DNA of 64,000 nt from Anniella stebbinsi (Eukaryota > Chordata > Lepidosauria > Squamata > Anniellidae). Shown piece after piece: positions 20,406 through 32,629 of this stretch. The stretch's first letter is position 1. The number at the start of each line of letters is the position of its first letter. The DNA lies in contig JARDYH010000003.1 of assembly GCA_029215795.1 (NCBI GenBank), positions 169,458,382-169,522,381 of the forward strand, written 5' to 3'. The position numbers and the translations under genes were made by a program. The notes below the pieces were generated by a model. That model did not search any database, was not told the DNA's origin, and saw only the letters and a program-made list of their open reading frames with translations.

Positions 20406-20409
20406 AACC

Positions 20410-20886
20410 AAGGCCTCATCTACGCCTATGAGTCTTCCAGGACGTGGGGGAAGATCTCAGGCTTTCTGGCTTCCGGGATCTTCCCCCAGCATCCAAGCGC
20501 CAGTGTGACATCCTGGAAGTAAAGAGGGACATCCAGCGTGGTGTTTTATTCCCCAGGAGAAGCAGGTCGCACAATTGCACAGCCCCAATACTTTTAAAAG
20601 AAAAAAAATTGAAATCCGCACCCCAGGGATGGCAAAAATGCTGGCCCCCACTACGATGGGCACGGAGCCCCCCCAGATACCTCTGTGCCTGTTTCCTGAA
20701 GCCCTGCTACTTGTGTGGAGCAGGTTGGACCTGGGAGCCCATGCCCACGGTCCTAGGGGTTGTCCCGGGACCATGTGGAAAACCGGGATAAGTGCCATTC
20801 ATTTTATCCCAGGGAAAGTGAGTGGTCATCCCCAGGATCTCCTCAAGCTGACCCTGGGATAAATGGATGGTGTAGACATGGCCTAA
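20410..20886 (+). mobile_element. Non-autonomous DNA transposon, about 475 bp, copy 1
   Basis: Left end 'ggcctcatctacgcc' and right end 'ggtgtagacatggcc' are imperfect inverted repeats. A second copy in the opposite orientation lies at 37812-38312; both contain 'cttcccccagcatccaag', 'gtgacatcctgg' and 'ttatcccaggg' type words. Three-base flanks (caa/taa) would fit the TWA target of PIF/Harbinger but are not a perfect match. Confidence 0.65.
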
Positions 20887-20889
20887 GGT

Positions 20890-21980
20890 AACAGCCAAAG
20901 GGGTTGTTCTAGGTTCATTGAAAGATCTGGGTTCAAGGGTCTCCAACATTTCTCTTGCTTTCCTCCCTTGCCTGGTTCTCAGTTTCCTGTCCTCTTCTCT
21001 ATGTCTCTTATTTTCATTGGATTAGGAATCGAGGTATAGTTTTTATACCTCCTACTTTTTGTTCTTCCTTCATTGGACCTGTTTTCACTACGATCCTGTC
21101 AGCACCCACCATCTGAGTTTGCTATTAGTATGAGGCATTACTTCTCTGCCTCCTAATTCTGAGCTCTTTTTTACAAATGAATACTGCTAGCTTCTAAGTG
21201 GTTGTAGACAATCAATTTGGCTTCCCCTTTCCTCCGGAACCAGTAAACATACAAATTTTAATTTCATCCCTCTCCCCTCCACTGTTTCTCCAGACATTGC
21301 TCTAAATCTATCCATTTTGCCCTTTGTGACGTCACTGAAACTTGAATGACCCCTTGTTGCATTTAGCTTCCCAATCTCTGCCTCACCATTTCCCTTAGCG
21401 CCCAATTTGCCCCTCATCTGGTTAAAAATACCTCCCCACTTTGTCTGCTGGTCCAGTGCTAAGGTGTGGTGTACTAATCAGTCATTTTCTTTCAGTAAAC
21501 ATTTGTTGGGAAATCAAACTGGGGAACTGAATTCTTGTCAGGGTTCTTGAGCTTTAATCTGGCACTGTGCATCATCTACCAAGTACGCACCACACCTCTA
21601 TTAGTTTAGTGTCTTTGTATACATGTGCAATAGTTCTCATGCATGTGAGAGCAGGGAGCAGGGATTCGGTGGGTTTCTCCACATTTACAGTTTGGAATGA
21701 GAGGATAAGAGAGAAGATTGCAGTGTATCCTTCTATCCTAACAGGGATATTCCTGTTCAGGGTTCCAGCCAGCCATGCCCACCTCCATCATGCTATTTCA
21801 TTCCCCCCTTCCCATTTTGTTTTTTTCTTTTCTTTTCACAGACAGCCAATGATACTGAGTATGCTCATTGGGCTGTTTTGTTTTTCTTTCCTTTTTAAAA
21901 AAATTATACTTCCACAAACTTTGGGGTACCGCTGAGCATGCTATACTTCCTCCTTGCTTCTTAGTGGTCCTGTTCTCACT
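20890..21980. other. Non-coding DNA, no gene seen
   Basis: Mostly unique-looking sequence with pyrimidine-rich patches. No supported feature. Confidence 0.5.
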
Positions 21981-21984
21981 ACAG

Positions 21985-22012
21985 TCTTCTTCTTCTTCTT
22001 CTTCTTCTTCTT

Positions 22013-22042
<30 letters not shown>
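21985..22042. repeat. (CTT)n microsatellite, tail of an L2-like LINE
   Basis: About 19 TTC/CTT units. It directly adjoins the 3' UTR of the minus-strand LINE that follows, so it was probably seeded by the LINE's 3' tail. The serine-run reading frame here is spurious. Confidence 0.85.
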
Positions 22043-22043
<1 letters not shown>

Positions 22044-22549
22044 TTGCACCATCAGTGTACATGTGCTGTATATAGTAAAACAATAAAACAGCAACACCCT
22101 GCCACATAGGCTTACATTATGATAAAATCACAATAAAACAATAAAAGGAAGGGAATGCACCAAACAGGCACAGGGGACAATAAAATAAGCAGTATAAAAG
22201 TATGATCAAAATCAAGTTCTAAAAGCTTTAGAAAAAAGAAAAGTTTTCAACTGAGCTTTAGAAGCTGTAATTGAACTTGTGGTCTGCAAATGCTCTGGAA
22301 GAGAATTCCAGGCATAAGGGGCAGCGAGAGAAAATGGACGAAGCTGAGCAAGAGAAGTAGAGACCCTTAGGCAGGTAAGAAGCATAACATTTGATGAGCA
22401 AAGAACATGAGTGGGGCAATAATGTGAAATAAAAGAAGAAAGATAGGAAGGAGCTAGACTGTGACAAGCTTTGAAAGTCGACGAGAGAGGAGATGAACTC
22501 CAGTGCTCAAAGAAAGCAAGATTTATTGTGCTCAACATATTTCGGAGAC
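22043..22549 (-). pseudogene. L2-like LINE, ORF2 C-terminus and 3' UTR
   Basis: Minus-strand translation of 22212-22480 contains TFKACHSLAPSYLSSFIS and, further on, FSLAAPYAWNSLPEHL with SKAQLKTFLF, the usual last 80 residues of an L2/CR1-type ORF2. The 3' UTR runs to the (CTT)n tail. The copy is cut off where the MITE at 22553 begins. It cannot encode an active enzyme. Confidence 0.8.
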
Positions 22550-22552
22550 TAA

Positions 22553-23132
22553 GAGCCTATCTACACAGTACCTTGGAACGTTTTAAATAGTATTTTAAAA
22601 CATTCCAAATAGGTGCGTTCCAAAATGTCTTAGGCCACATTAAGGAGTACTCATGTTACAGGAGAAAAATTCTTCAGTCTTCAAAGCGGTGTGTGTGGTC
22701 TCACACCCTTCTGTCTGTCTCTTTCTCTTTCGTTTTTACAATGAGTTTAGGGCAAGGCATTGTGGGTGCTGTAGTTCACTTGCCCACTTCCTCCTTAGTT
22801 CCCCTTTCATTCCCTAGCGTTCAATGAGTATAGGGCTAAGCATTGTGGGTGTTGTAGTTCACTCGCCCACTTCCTCCTTAGCCCCTCTTTCCAATCAATG
22901 GCTAAGCATTTGGGTGCTGGTAAATGAAGCACTGCCCCCACAAATCACAAATGGTAAGGAAGGACACATTATTTTACTTAAAACGATTTATTAAAAGTAA
23001 AAAATGTTGTATATAGCTGAAGTGAGTTTTAAAAAACCTCGGGTATACAACGTTCAAGGGAGTGCGTCATGTGGCCCAAGAGTTTTCGTAACCCTTATAA
23101 AACGTTATAAAACTAGTGTGTAGATCAGCTCC
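22553..23132 (+). mobile_element. PIF/Harbinger-like MITE, 580 bp, TAA duplication
   Basis: Ends gagcctatctacaca and tgtgtagatcagctcc are inverted repeats, and TAA is present on both sides (22550-22552 and 23133-23135), as for PIF/Harbinger elements. Inside is an imperfect tandem repeat of about 85-100 bp containing 'gcattgtgggtgctgtagttcac'. A second copy in reverse orientation lies at 34108-34667. It has no coding capacity. Confidence 0.75.
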
Positions 23133-23269
23133 TAATCTCCTTCTTCAGGAGCTGTTTTTTGTTCTTCTCAAGTTCCTTCTCTATAAAAATGGCAATATTT
23201 TCCTCTTCTTTTTGGTGCTTGTACGCACTGTTTGTTGAGTATTCAAACATAGCATTCAATGAGTGAAGA

Positions 23270-24110
23270 GCACGAACAGGGCAATAATGTGAAATAAGAG
23301 AAGAAAGATAGGAAGGAGCTAGACTGTGACAAGCTTTGAAAGTCAACAAGAGAAGCTTATATTGGATTCTGCTGTGAATTGGAAACCAATGAAGGGATTT
23401 CAGGAGTGGAGTGACATGATCAAAGCGATGAGCCAAGAAGATGATCTTAGCAGCAGAATGATGAATGGAAACCAACAAACTTAGGTGAGAAAAAAGAAGG
23501 CCAGTCAGGAGAAGGTTACAATAGTCCAGCCAAAAAATGACCAAAGCGTGAACAAGAGTCTTGGCAGAAGAGACAGATAAAAACGATTGGATCCTGGCAA
23601 TATTATATAAGAAAAAAACGACATGACTTAGCTACTGCCTCAACATGAGGAGTAAAGGAAAGTGAGGAATCGAATATAAAACCAAGACTACGAGCTTCCT
23701 CAACTGGATTAAGTGTAACATTATTAACAGTAATAGAGATTGAAAGATGGAGAGAAGGTTTGGGAGGAAAAACAAGTAATTCTGTTTTTGCCATATTAAG
23801 TTTCAAATGGCGCTGAAGCATCCAAGCTGAGATATCTGAAAGACATGCCGAGATACGATTATGAACATCAGGAGAAAGTTCCGGAGGTGAGAGATATAGT
23901 TGTATATCATCAGCATACTGATGATATTGGAGGTCATGAGATTGAATAAGATTACCCAAGGACAACATATATAAAGAAAACAACAACAAGCCGAGCCCTG
24001 AGCCCTGTGGAACCCCAACTAAAAGGGGAAAGGAAGAAGACAAACGGCCATTAGCCAACACGTTGAATGAACGACCTGATAGGTAAGAAACAACCCAGTC
24101 ATAGACAGAG
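23270..24110 (-). pseudogene. L2-like LINE reverse transcriptase remnant
   Basis: The minus strand from 24061 down to 23603 encodes the reverse transcriptase palm region: GVPQGSGLGLLLFSLY, then YADDIQLYLS with the YADD catalytic motif, then NMAKTELLVFPPKPS. The downstream part, 23544-23280, encodes DYCNLLLTGL and TFKACHSLAPSYLSSLIS. A frame break separates the two near 23600, so the gene is dead. Both upstream (endonuclease) and far C-terminal parts are missing. It overlaps in content with the adjacent remnant at 22043-22549, so two insertions, not one, are present. Confidence 0.85.
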
Positions 24111-24114
24111 TTTC

Positions 24115-25025
24115 TTACTACCTGAGTTTGCTATTAGTATAGTACAATTCTCATCATTTCGTGACCTAAGCGGGTTTTCCTCCCTGAAGTGCATAGATCT
24201 GTCCCAAACAAGACTTCTCTCTCTCTCTCTCAAAAAAGTGAGATACGTGTGTAGAGGAATAAAATGTATTTTATACATATCATTATTTGTTATATAAGCA
24301 CAGGGAGATCTGTGGAGCAAGCCTGAAAGGGGCATAGAAAATGAGGCCTAAATCTTTGAACTGTATTTGTAGGCATTCTGTAATGCTCAATAAAGGCAGA
24401 TGCATCTGATATAAGATAGCTGCATGTACATCTACAGTGTTGCCACTTCCTTGAAGGGTACATTCAACCCGAATCACTTTGTTCAGGTAGGATTCCAGGT
24501 TTAAGGGCACGACAGCATATCTGAACCCTGTGGAGTAAAATGTGATCTGGCATTTCATTTCAAGAGCCATGCCATTAGCTTGTTAAACCTTCATTTCATT
24601 GGTGCCCACCAGAAACGCTGGTGCTTGTCTCTTACTCCACATGCATTCGTCTTTCAGCCCCAGTAAACATGTCACACAGTGAAAGTGAAACAGAAAATGG
24701 AATTAAATTTACTGCATATAAAACACCTTGCCTTTTTATTAATTAATTTATTTATTTTTAGTTCAAAATCTCACTGCTCATAATTGATTCCAACATGAAA
24801 GCAGTAAGAGTGAATTAAGGAAAACAGAGTGGGCATCAAGGCGGCGAATTATGGGCAACACTGTTGAATGGATATTTTTTTTTAAAAAAAATGATGCTTA
24901 CTGTTTTCCTCTCCTCATTATAAACATATTCTTGAGAATATTGGTTGATACTTCTGCCAAACAGCATAAAGCAAAGGGATCTTCAACTGTGAAACTACAC
25001 AGAGTCTACCAGAGAATAACGAGAG
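24115..25025. other. Non-coding DNA, no gene seen
   Basis: AT-rich, no recognisable feature apart from a short (CT)n at 24210-24229. Confidence 0.5.
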
Positions 25026-25027
25026 TG

Positions 25028-25145
25028 CTGCCTTCCCCAACTTGGTTGTGTTGGATTGCAACTCCCATCATTCCCAACAAGCATGGCCAGCAGTCAGGGA
25101 TGCTGGGAGTTGTAGTCCAACACATCTGGAGGGTTCCAGGTTCAG
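25028..25145. mobile_element. Palindromic MITE-like repeat, copy 2
   Basis: 'ttggattgcaactcccatc' and 'gctgggagttgtagtccaa' face each other around a centre near 25085. Same family as 3355-3478. Confidence 0.65.
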
Positions 25146-25149
25146 AAAG

Positions 25150-27855
25150 GCCTGTGGTAGTGCTATTAGAAGGGTGCACGTATTTGTCCTTTTGGCTGGG
25201 GATGAAGGGAGGGGAGAGAAGTTTGCTTTAGCTTTAGTCCGTTTCAATCTTACTTGCCATGCCTCTCCTTCTGGCACTCAACTTTTCTGCCCCCTCCCAT
25301 GATTTATTCCAAAAACTGTCGATCAGCTTTAAGTAATACAGTTCTTGTATGAAGCACCTCTCTAATCTCTTCAAACACAGATGTGGAAGCACAGCTTAGA
25401 GCATGGAGGCCAACAAAAGCTCTTTGCGTGTACTAGTGATTAGCTTTGATTGACACCGAACACTTCTGCTTTCAGAGGCATACTTTAACATCCATAAATG
25501 ATTGTTTTAAAATGAGAAGCGTTGGGCTTCAACTGTCCCTACTTTAATAAATAGGCAGTACAAGCATATTAACAGATAACTCCAGAGTAAATACAAAACA
25601 CTGGGTAGTTTTTTTAATCTTGCTCCCCCACTACCACTCAATTCAAAATATTTTTCACCTTCCAACAGCAAATGTTCATTCATAAAGATTTCAAAACAAA
25701 TGAGCTAGTGCATCTTCCCTCCAAACCTTAACTTCATGTCACGATAGGTGCTTTGAGTTTCCATTCTGGTGTCAAGAATTTCAAATTCTGTTTAAGGCAG
25801 AATGTATTATCATATTTCTTCTAAAGTCTACTTGTATGACCATGAGTAATACTTGACAGAGGACAGTTCTGTATTTGAAGGGCTGTCTGGTCCAAATCTG
25901 GTTTAGTGATCAAGGACCACAGAATGGAGAGCAGGGAGGGGCTTTGAGGTTAGCATTTGAACAGAGGACTAAGCAGGCACACAGGTCACCTGACCCCAAC
26001 AAAATGAAACATGTGAAATTGGGGGACATAAGACAAAGGAGAAAGGGAACATCCAGTTTAAACTTCAGCAGCAACCTGTTGCAGTAGTGCAACACTCTTA
26101 TGGCACCTTCTAGGATTACCTTGGGATCAACACAATGACCATGTGATGTGGCATTATTCTCAATGCATCACAGAGAGAGAACCTGCACAGAGTCAAGTGA
26201 TGCCATGAACATCATGAGGTTTTAAAACAAAAGGTTAAAAAGCAAGAAAAATATGGAAAACTCTTGGCCATCTTGTAAAATTCTGGAAGGCAAGCAGCAA
26301 CTCACCCCACATTTCGGAGAACCCCCCCAAAAAAGAGTACAATGTTGGCTTCCATTTTTCACAGGCGAAGAATATTTTGGGGGCACTTGGGGAGGAATTT
26401 TAGCTCATCCACCTTACAATGGGTCTTGCTGTACATAATATAGAATGGCTGCAACTCAGATGCATTTAACCACATTCTTGGTAGGCAATTATGCAAAAGG
26501 CAAAAGGAAGAGAAGCATTATTGTGCACCCCATTTTTAAAAAAATGTACCCACAATCTCCCCAAAAGCTAAAATATGGTAAAATCAGGAAATGGTAAAAT
26601 AATCTACTAGGAACAGGTACCATCAAACAGGAATTGCCTTGGATAAATATTGGGACAGATAGACTATGTACAATTCTCCACCCTTTAGCTTGAATCCAAT
26701 GCTAGTCTAACTTATGTTCCATTCAATTCAATGGGTCTACTCTAAGGAGGAATAAGATTGGCTGCAACCCTTTGTCTTCACATATGCACCAGTCTCTGCA
26801 GTTCCTGTGGGACAAAAAGATCCCTAGGGTGCCATTTAGAAGCTGTAGAAAGCTTTAGTTTTACCTCTTTTCCCTTAAAGATCATGGTATCTCCCTTTCT
26901 TTGGCCTGTCTTGCCTTAAAATAGATCTAGGTCAGATCAATAGAATTATAGAAATCAGAGCTTAATTCTTATCTTGGTTTCAAAAACGAAAGGAAAACAA
27001 ACAAAGCCACAGCAGTATGAACCAACATTGGTCTGTTGTCATTAAAGCAATCAGTTGCATGATTTTCTGACTATCTTTGACAATGTCTAGCTTCAGCATT
27101 TGCAAAGATCATCCGTTTTACAGTTATGCAGTTACACAATTTCGTAGAAAACAGAATTTCAGCTGCAGTTTCTGAATTTAAGCCAATCACACATACACAC
27201 ACACGTGGTTAAATTGTGCTAAACTAAAACATTTTACTTACATTAATAGGAGGTATATCAATGAATCTGTTTGAAGCTTAATTGCATTGTGTTTCATTAT
27301 GCTAAACCTATGAAAACCCATTTGGTTTCATGCCCCAAAACTACTTTTCCCCCATCAATTTGTCCATCCTAAAACCATTGATGCATGAAGTCTAGCAAAC
27401 GATATACTATTAGTTAAGTAGTCTTCAAAAGCTAAAACACATTGAAAAATGACAGTTTCCCAATAATCAGTGGGAATTTATAATCCCATCTAGGGTGTGG
27501 GTATGGGGGGGAAACCAACCCTAAGACTGCAGTCTAAAGCAATGGCATATTTTCATATGAGAAGTCTTATTTAAGATCAGGCTGTTAATAACAAAAGGCA
27601 AACCTGCAGATTAATTTATATTTGCCTTCCATGAACAACTCTGAAAATATGTCATGGCTCATATAGACTAAAGTTGAGTTTACTGAATCCTTTCTGACAG
27701 GAATAATTTTACCACATAGGAGAGATCAGTGACCGTAACTTAGACCCAAAGCTGACATGACACACAGTCACATTTATCTTTTGCCAGTGATCTATCAATT
27801 CAGTGGCTCCAGGTTCTTTTAATTGCCATGGGCAGTCTCCAGTGATGTCCCAGTG
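25150..27855. other. Non-coding DNA, no gene seen
   Basis: No coding pattern. The block 25855-25910 ('gaggacagttctgtatttgaagggctgtctggtccaaa') resembles the end of a dispersed hAT-like repeat also present at 45355 and 63285. 26695-26770 has the recurrent 'ttcaattcaatgggtctactct' motif. A short (CA)n lies at 27188-27204. Confidence 0.5.
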
Positions 27856-27857
27856 CT

Positions 27858-28062
27858 AATGCCAATGGCTTTGTGCTAGCGTAAACTAATGCTAGTGCAA
27901 TGTCATTAGCACTGGCTAGGCAAAGGGGGAAAGCAGTGGTTTGCCGCCAAATTATGATGGTGTGATTTGCTGCTTTGGTAAACTGCCGCTTTCCCTCTTA
28001 GCCTAGCAAGCATTAGTGCCATTGCACTTGTGTTGGATTATGCCAGTCCTGGGACAGAATTG
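27858..28062. mobile_element. Fold-back repeat, about 200 bp
   Basis: Two arms are inverted copies: 27888-27955 ('ctaatgctagtgcaatgtcattagcactggctagg…gggaaagcagtggtttgcc') and 27978-28050 ('ggtaaactgccgctttccctcttagcctagcaagcattagtgccattgcac'). The spacer is about 25 bp. Likely a MITE or fold-back element; no target duplication was identified. Confidence 0.65.
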
Positions 28063-28064
28063 GA

Positions 28065-28965
28065 TACTGACCCATGAGGTAATACCTTTGTTTGTTTTTA
28101 AAATGTGACATGATCCAGGTCTTCTACTCCTGTGTCAAGGAGTAAAGCATGGAGTGAAGGGGTTACTGGGGGTGAAGGGAGGAGGCTGAAGACAGGCCTC
28201 AGTAGGGGAGCACTCTCAGCTGTCAGGTGCTGCAATAAGGGAATGGCTCAACCAGGCAAGCACATTGTGGTCTGAGGGAGCAGAGGCAGGAGAGCCAGAG
28301 AAGACAAAGGAGGCAAGGCAAGGTTTGAAGAGTCTGCTGTGGGGGTGGCTGCTTAGTGTAGCTTAAGTTGGTAAGGCCAGGCCAGCTCTGAGGCCAGGGC
28401 TTTATAAGGCTAGCTGAGCAAGGTTTGTAGGATCAGCTGACAATTACTGCTGTGTACTGCATGTGGATCCCTTGCACTGGGACGCTTAGTCTAGGGGAGG
28501 GTGAGACATTAATTTCATTTTATTTTTGACTAGAACTGATCCAGTTTGAAGCACCTGGAACTGAACATAGACTCAAATGCAATCTGTGGTCTAAAGTCCA
28601 TACATTTCCCGAGCTTGCCATGTGATTCACACAACAACAAAAGCATTTCAAAAATGCATCCTTTTGAAAGATGTGCATGAAAAAATGTGTGTATTGGGGG
28701 GAATCACACAAACACTTTCGTCAGTGGGAGAAAATTGATGTGTACATGTGCACGAATCTTCAGGGGAAAAACTTCGCAATCTGATGCAGACATAAGAAAG
28801 ATTTTGAAGAAGAAATCAAGAACTGCACTGAGCTTGGGTTTTGCTGATTTACAACCCCCCTGACCACATTTAAGCCACATTTGTGAAGGTGACAGTGCTG
28901 GAGGCGCAAAAGTAAAGAACAGAGTTCTAAAGCCTGGGTGCCCTCCTTTAAGACACACACCCTGG
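28065..28965. other. Non-coding DNA, no gene seen
   Basis: Purine-rich around 28130-28330, otherwise unremarkable. Confidence 0.5.
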
Positions 28966-28970
28966 CCAGA

Positions 28971-29097
28971 TCTACACCAAACAGGATATAACACGTTGAA
29001 AGCAGTTTGAAAACAGTATATGGAGTGTGTCATGGGTCCCAACTGATGTCAGTGCACTTCAATACTGTTATAAAGCAGTAGTGTAGATCCTGCCCCT
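28971..29097 (+). mobile_element. Small MITE (about 130 bp family), copy A
   Basis: Ends 'ggccagatctacaccaa' and 'tagtgtagatcctgccc' are inverted repeats. The inner sequence 'caggatataacac…agtatatggagtgtgtc…actgttataaagcagt' recurs at 47113-47248 (inverted) and 49109-49238. Confidence 0.75.
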
Positions 29098-29099
29098 GA

Positions 29100-32000
29100 C
29101 ACCTTACATCTGGAGAGGAATAAGATTGGTCAGCACAGGAAATTCTCTTCTTCTCCATATCTCTACTTAGCCCAACATTACTCACCCCAGAGTAAAGACT
29201 CACACAGCTTCCCTCTACTACTGGCCCTCAAGGAGGGAGGAAAAGGCCATTTCCTTCATAGGCCAATTTGTATTCTTTCCAGTTTTTCTTTCCATCCCCA
29301 GTAACATCTTTCACACCTGGCTCCCCATCCTCTATGCCCATCACAACCCATCACTGTATCAGAAGAATGGAATCTGCATCAAGCCCATAGGATATTTTTC
29401 ACCAGCTGATGTTTGAGAAAAGCCAAAGGTGGCATCCCTAAAAGTATGTTGTTTGAATACGAAAGCCCAAAGCTATTTTCAGAAGTCAATATTGCAACCA
29501 ATACATTTATGGACATGAAAATGATTTGGGAAGTGAGCATAGTTAGGCAGCAGAGAACAGCTATAATGTGCTCCTGGTGAGAAATTTTCATTAATGGAAA
29601 AGTAGCGATAATTTGTACTAGGCTTAGTTTTCAAGTGGCCTCAAGGCATGGGAGTATGTATGTCATTTCTCAATAATAGCACCGTCACTGTTGACAGAAA
29701 AGACTGTTGGAAGCATACATTTTAATGTATAACAGAATGGCAAAAAGTGCATATTAGTTACATGATTTTGCAGAATGACAGATCATAATGGGTTCTTTGA
29801 AACCTTCAAGTGACTTCTAATGTCAAAACCTTACTGTGAGACTTTCTAAGGTCCAGCACTAAAGCCCTAACAAAGGATTACAGGCAGTTACTGTCACCAA
29901 AATGGAAAAGAGAAGAAAAGGAGATAGGTTGAATGATTAAATACCTCAGATGTTTATACCTCTCTAGGAAATAAAGCTAAAATAAAGGTGAAAATTTCAA
30001 ACTCCATTATTGTTTTTCTTTTCTTTTTTCTAAAGATTAATATTGGGTTTCCATTGCTGAGCGTTTCTGAGGGTATATATAATAGATGTTTACAATATTG
30101 AAACTGTGTTTTAAACCCAAAACATTGCAAATATTAGAGAAGAATCATAAGCTGTTGAGGGAAAAGTTTTGGCAAAACTTTATTATTATGAAAAACAATT
30201 TTGGGGGGTTGTGTGGAGTGTTTCTAATCCCATAAGAAATCTGTCTCTGGTGAGGTAAATTTCACCAATTAGCCTCTCCTGCCAATGGAATCATTTCCCC
30301 TTCCCCCTGCAGCTCCCTGCGCACCAGCAAAATGTGCTTCGGATGGTTGGCAGACCTACATGGACAAGGAGAGAAAGGAAAAGTCCTATTTGTATAAGCA
30401 GACATCCACTTGGGCAATATTGTATTTCATTAATTGTTTAAACATTTTATGTTAAAGTTCTGAATTCATAACTTGGCTTTGCTGTCCCTTCTTCAGCCAA
30501 ATAGAGACTCATAAATAATGTTCTAGATAAAATAAATGAATACAATATTTTTGAAGTTGCAGTGGCCTTTGACCCTACTTCCAATTCTCCACTCTCAACA
30601 TCTTGCTTCTTTCATCTACCACTATGAGCTAATACTAAAAAATAAATAAAATAATAAATAATTATTAGTTTTAAATGAGCTGAAATTGATCAGAAGTTAA
30701 TTTCCCTCCAATTTTTCTTTTTTTGATCTTTTGAAGAATTCTCCCTCAAACATTTGAGAATGCACAGTAAAAATCCCCCCCCCCTCAAATTTGCTGCTCA
30801 CAAATAGGATGAAGAATTCTGGGAGGCCATCTTTGCTCAGCCCTAACAGTGCTTTCCTTTGAAAGTGTTTATTCTGGGGCATTAGATCAATTTACATGTT
30901 GTTCTTTCATTATCTTAAAGAATACTTGTTTGCAATACAAGGTAAAGAAATAAACAAATCGAAAACTACTCATGGTGATGCAAAAAGTAATGAATTCACA
31001 CACTGAACCAAATGAAAGACCAGTATAATCAATTACTGAATAATAAAGAGGAGCAAATTCCATTCAAACCATTTCCTCTTTAGTCACTTGCCTGCTTCTG
31101 CAATTGCAACAATATTCTTTTCTAATTGGACCTTCTGCACTTTCTCAAAAATTGTTTGGTTACAGCTGCTTCTAAGAATCATTCTTCGTGGTGAAAACTG
31201 CACACAGCTTGGGTAGTTACAAAATGTAGGCCTTAGCTCCTTCCTGAACAAAGGATTTTAAAGTGGAAGAAATTCTCTTCGCCTCGCCTGAGTGGCTGGG
31301 TTGACATTCTGGGAAAAAGAGAATCCTATTCCCATTGTCTGTTAGTGATAGAGAATCTTGTGCAGTCTTAATTGTTCTGTCTATCCCTGCAATCCGGGCG
31401 ACACCCAAAACATAATGTTGCAATTCAAGGCTTCTTCAAGTTTTTGACTTCTAGCAAGGACAAACAAAATCCTTTAATGCAGACTGACTCTTCTGATATT
31501 TAAAATTCGTGGTACCCACTTTTTAATAAATTTAACTAACATGTTCTTTCTGTAAGAGGAATACAGATTAAATATTTAAATTTTTCACTTCTAGCTGCAT
31601 CTTCCTTTTGTGGTAAGAAATTCACAACTGTTTTCATACAAATGGTTTCAATCCTTGCTGAACTTTTACTTCAGGCAAATTATAAATTCCCTGAATCAGT
31701 TTCATATGAATAATGACGTATTCCACTACCGAAGAAACTGGACAAATGTCTTCAAGAGCTATGGTACTTGGATCTATGGCTTGGATGTAGCTTCTTCATT
31801 CCATGGACAGAAGGGTTGTTTTCATCCATGGAAGGTTCGGATCCAAAGCATTTCTACTGGTGGAGTGGGAAAGGAGGTTATCTCTGTTGATTCTCCCTTT
31901 CCCTGCTGTCCCCACCCCCGAATATTTGCTCTGGAGAACTCACAGGACCTTCCGGAATTGTGGGAAAGGTGTCACGGAGGCTGCAGAGGGAGGGGGAATC

Positions 32001-32510
32001 AATAAAGTTCACTTCCTCTTCTTTTTCACTGGCAGGAGCATTCTAAGCAGAACTCTGTTTAAGGAATGCTCCCACCAGTGCAAATGAATCTGTCTCCAAT
32101 CCTACGAATGCAGGGTGCTTAATTAAATATCACTATTCAGATTTTTTAAAAACAATTACAAAGTTAGTTTTATAAATTGTTTATTAATTCATTGAGCATT
32201 TTCTGATTAATAGCTATCCCATATGAATTTTAAAATTTCTTTTTTTAAGCAATCTAAACTAGTTTTTTAGGGCATAAAAACATTATTTAGACCCAAGACC
32301 TAAACATCCTCCACCTCTTCCTAATCTCTGTTGATCAGCAGAATAAATGTGCTTCCACTTCAGAATTTGATTCTTGATTTCACCCCATCATTCACCTCTT
32401 GACAGTAATGGAAGTGGAACAAAGTAGCTTCTGGAAACTGTTGTATTTAGGGTTTGCTTCTGCAAAAACAAAAATCCCAGATATCGATTTTAACCAAAAC
32501 TGAAATTCAT
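29100..32510. other. AT-rich non-coding DNA, no gene seen
   Basis: No gene, RNA or defined repeat. Two frames around 31610-32087 (131 and 94 codons) have no recognisable domain, no splice support and contain repeat-like text, so I do not call them. Confidence 0.5.
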
Positions 32511-32517
32511 GTGATAT

Positions 32518-32627
32518 TTAAGGCACAATCCTATGCATATTTAGACAGAAAAAACTCCCAACATGCCCCAGCCAGCATGGTTGTAGGACATGTTTTCTTT
32601 CTAAACATGCATAGGACTGCATCCTTT
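32518..32627. mobile_element. Palindromic MITE, about 110 bp
   Basis: 'gcacaatcctatgcatattt' at the left and 'aaacatgcataggactgcat' at the right are inverted repeats around a centre near 32570. A shorter relative lies at 41898-41950 ('gcaatcctatgtg…tatataggattgc'). Confidence 0.65.
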
Positions 32628-32629
32628 AT

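Noticed and set aside
21868..22086. Serine-run frame
   Set aside because: Translation of a (CTT)n microsatellite at a LINE tail.
31610..32087. Two plus-strand frames of 131 and 94 codons
   Set aside because: Overlap each other in different frames, no domain and no splice context.
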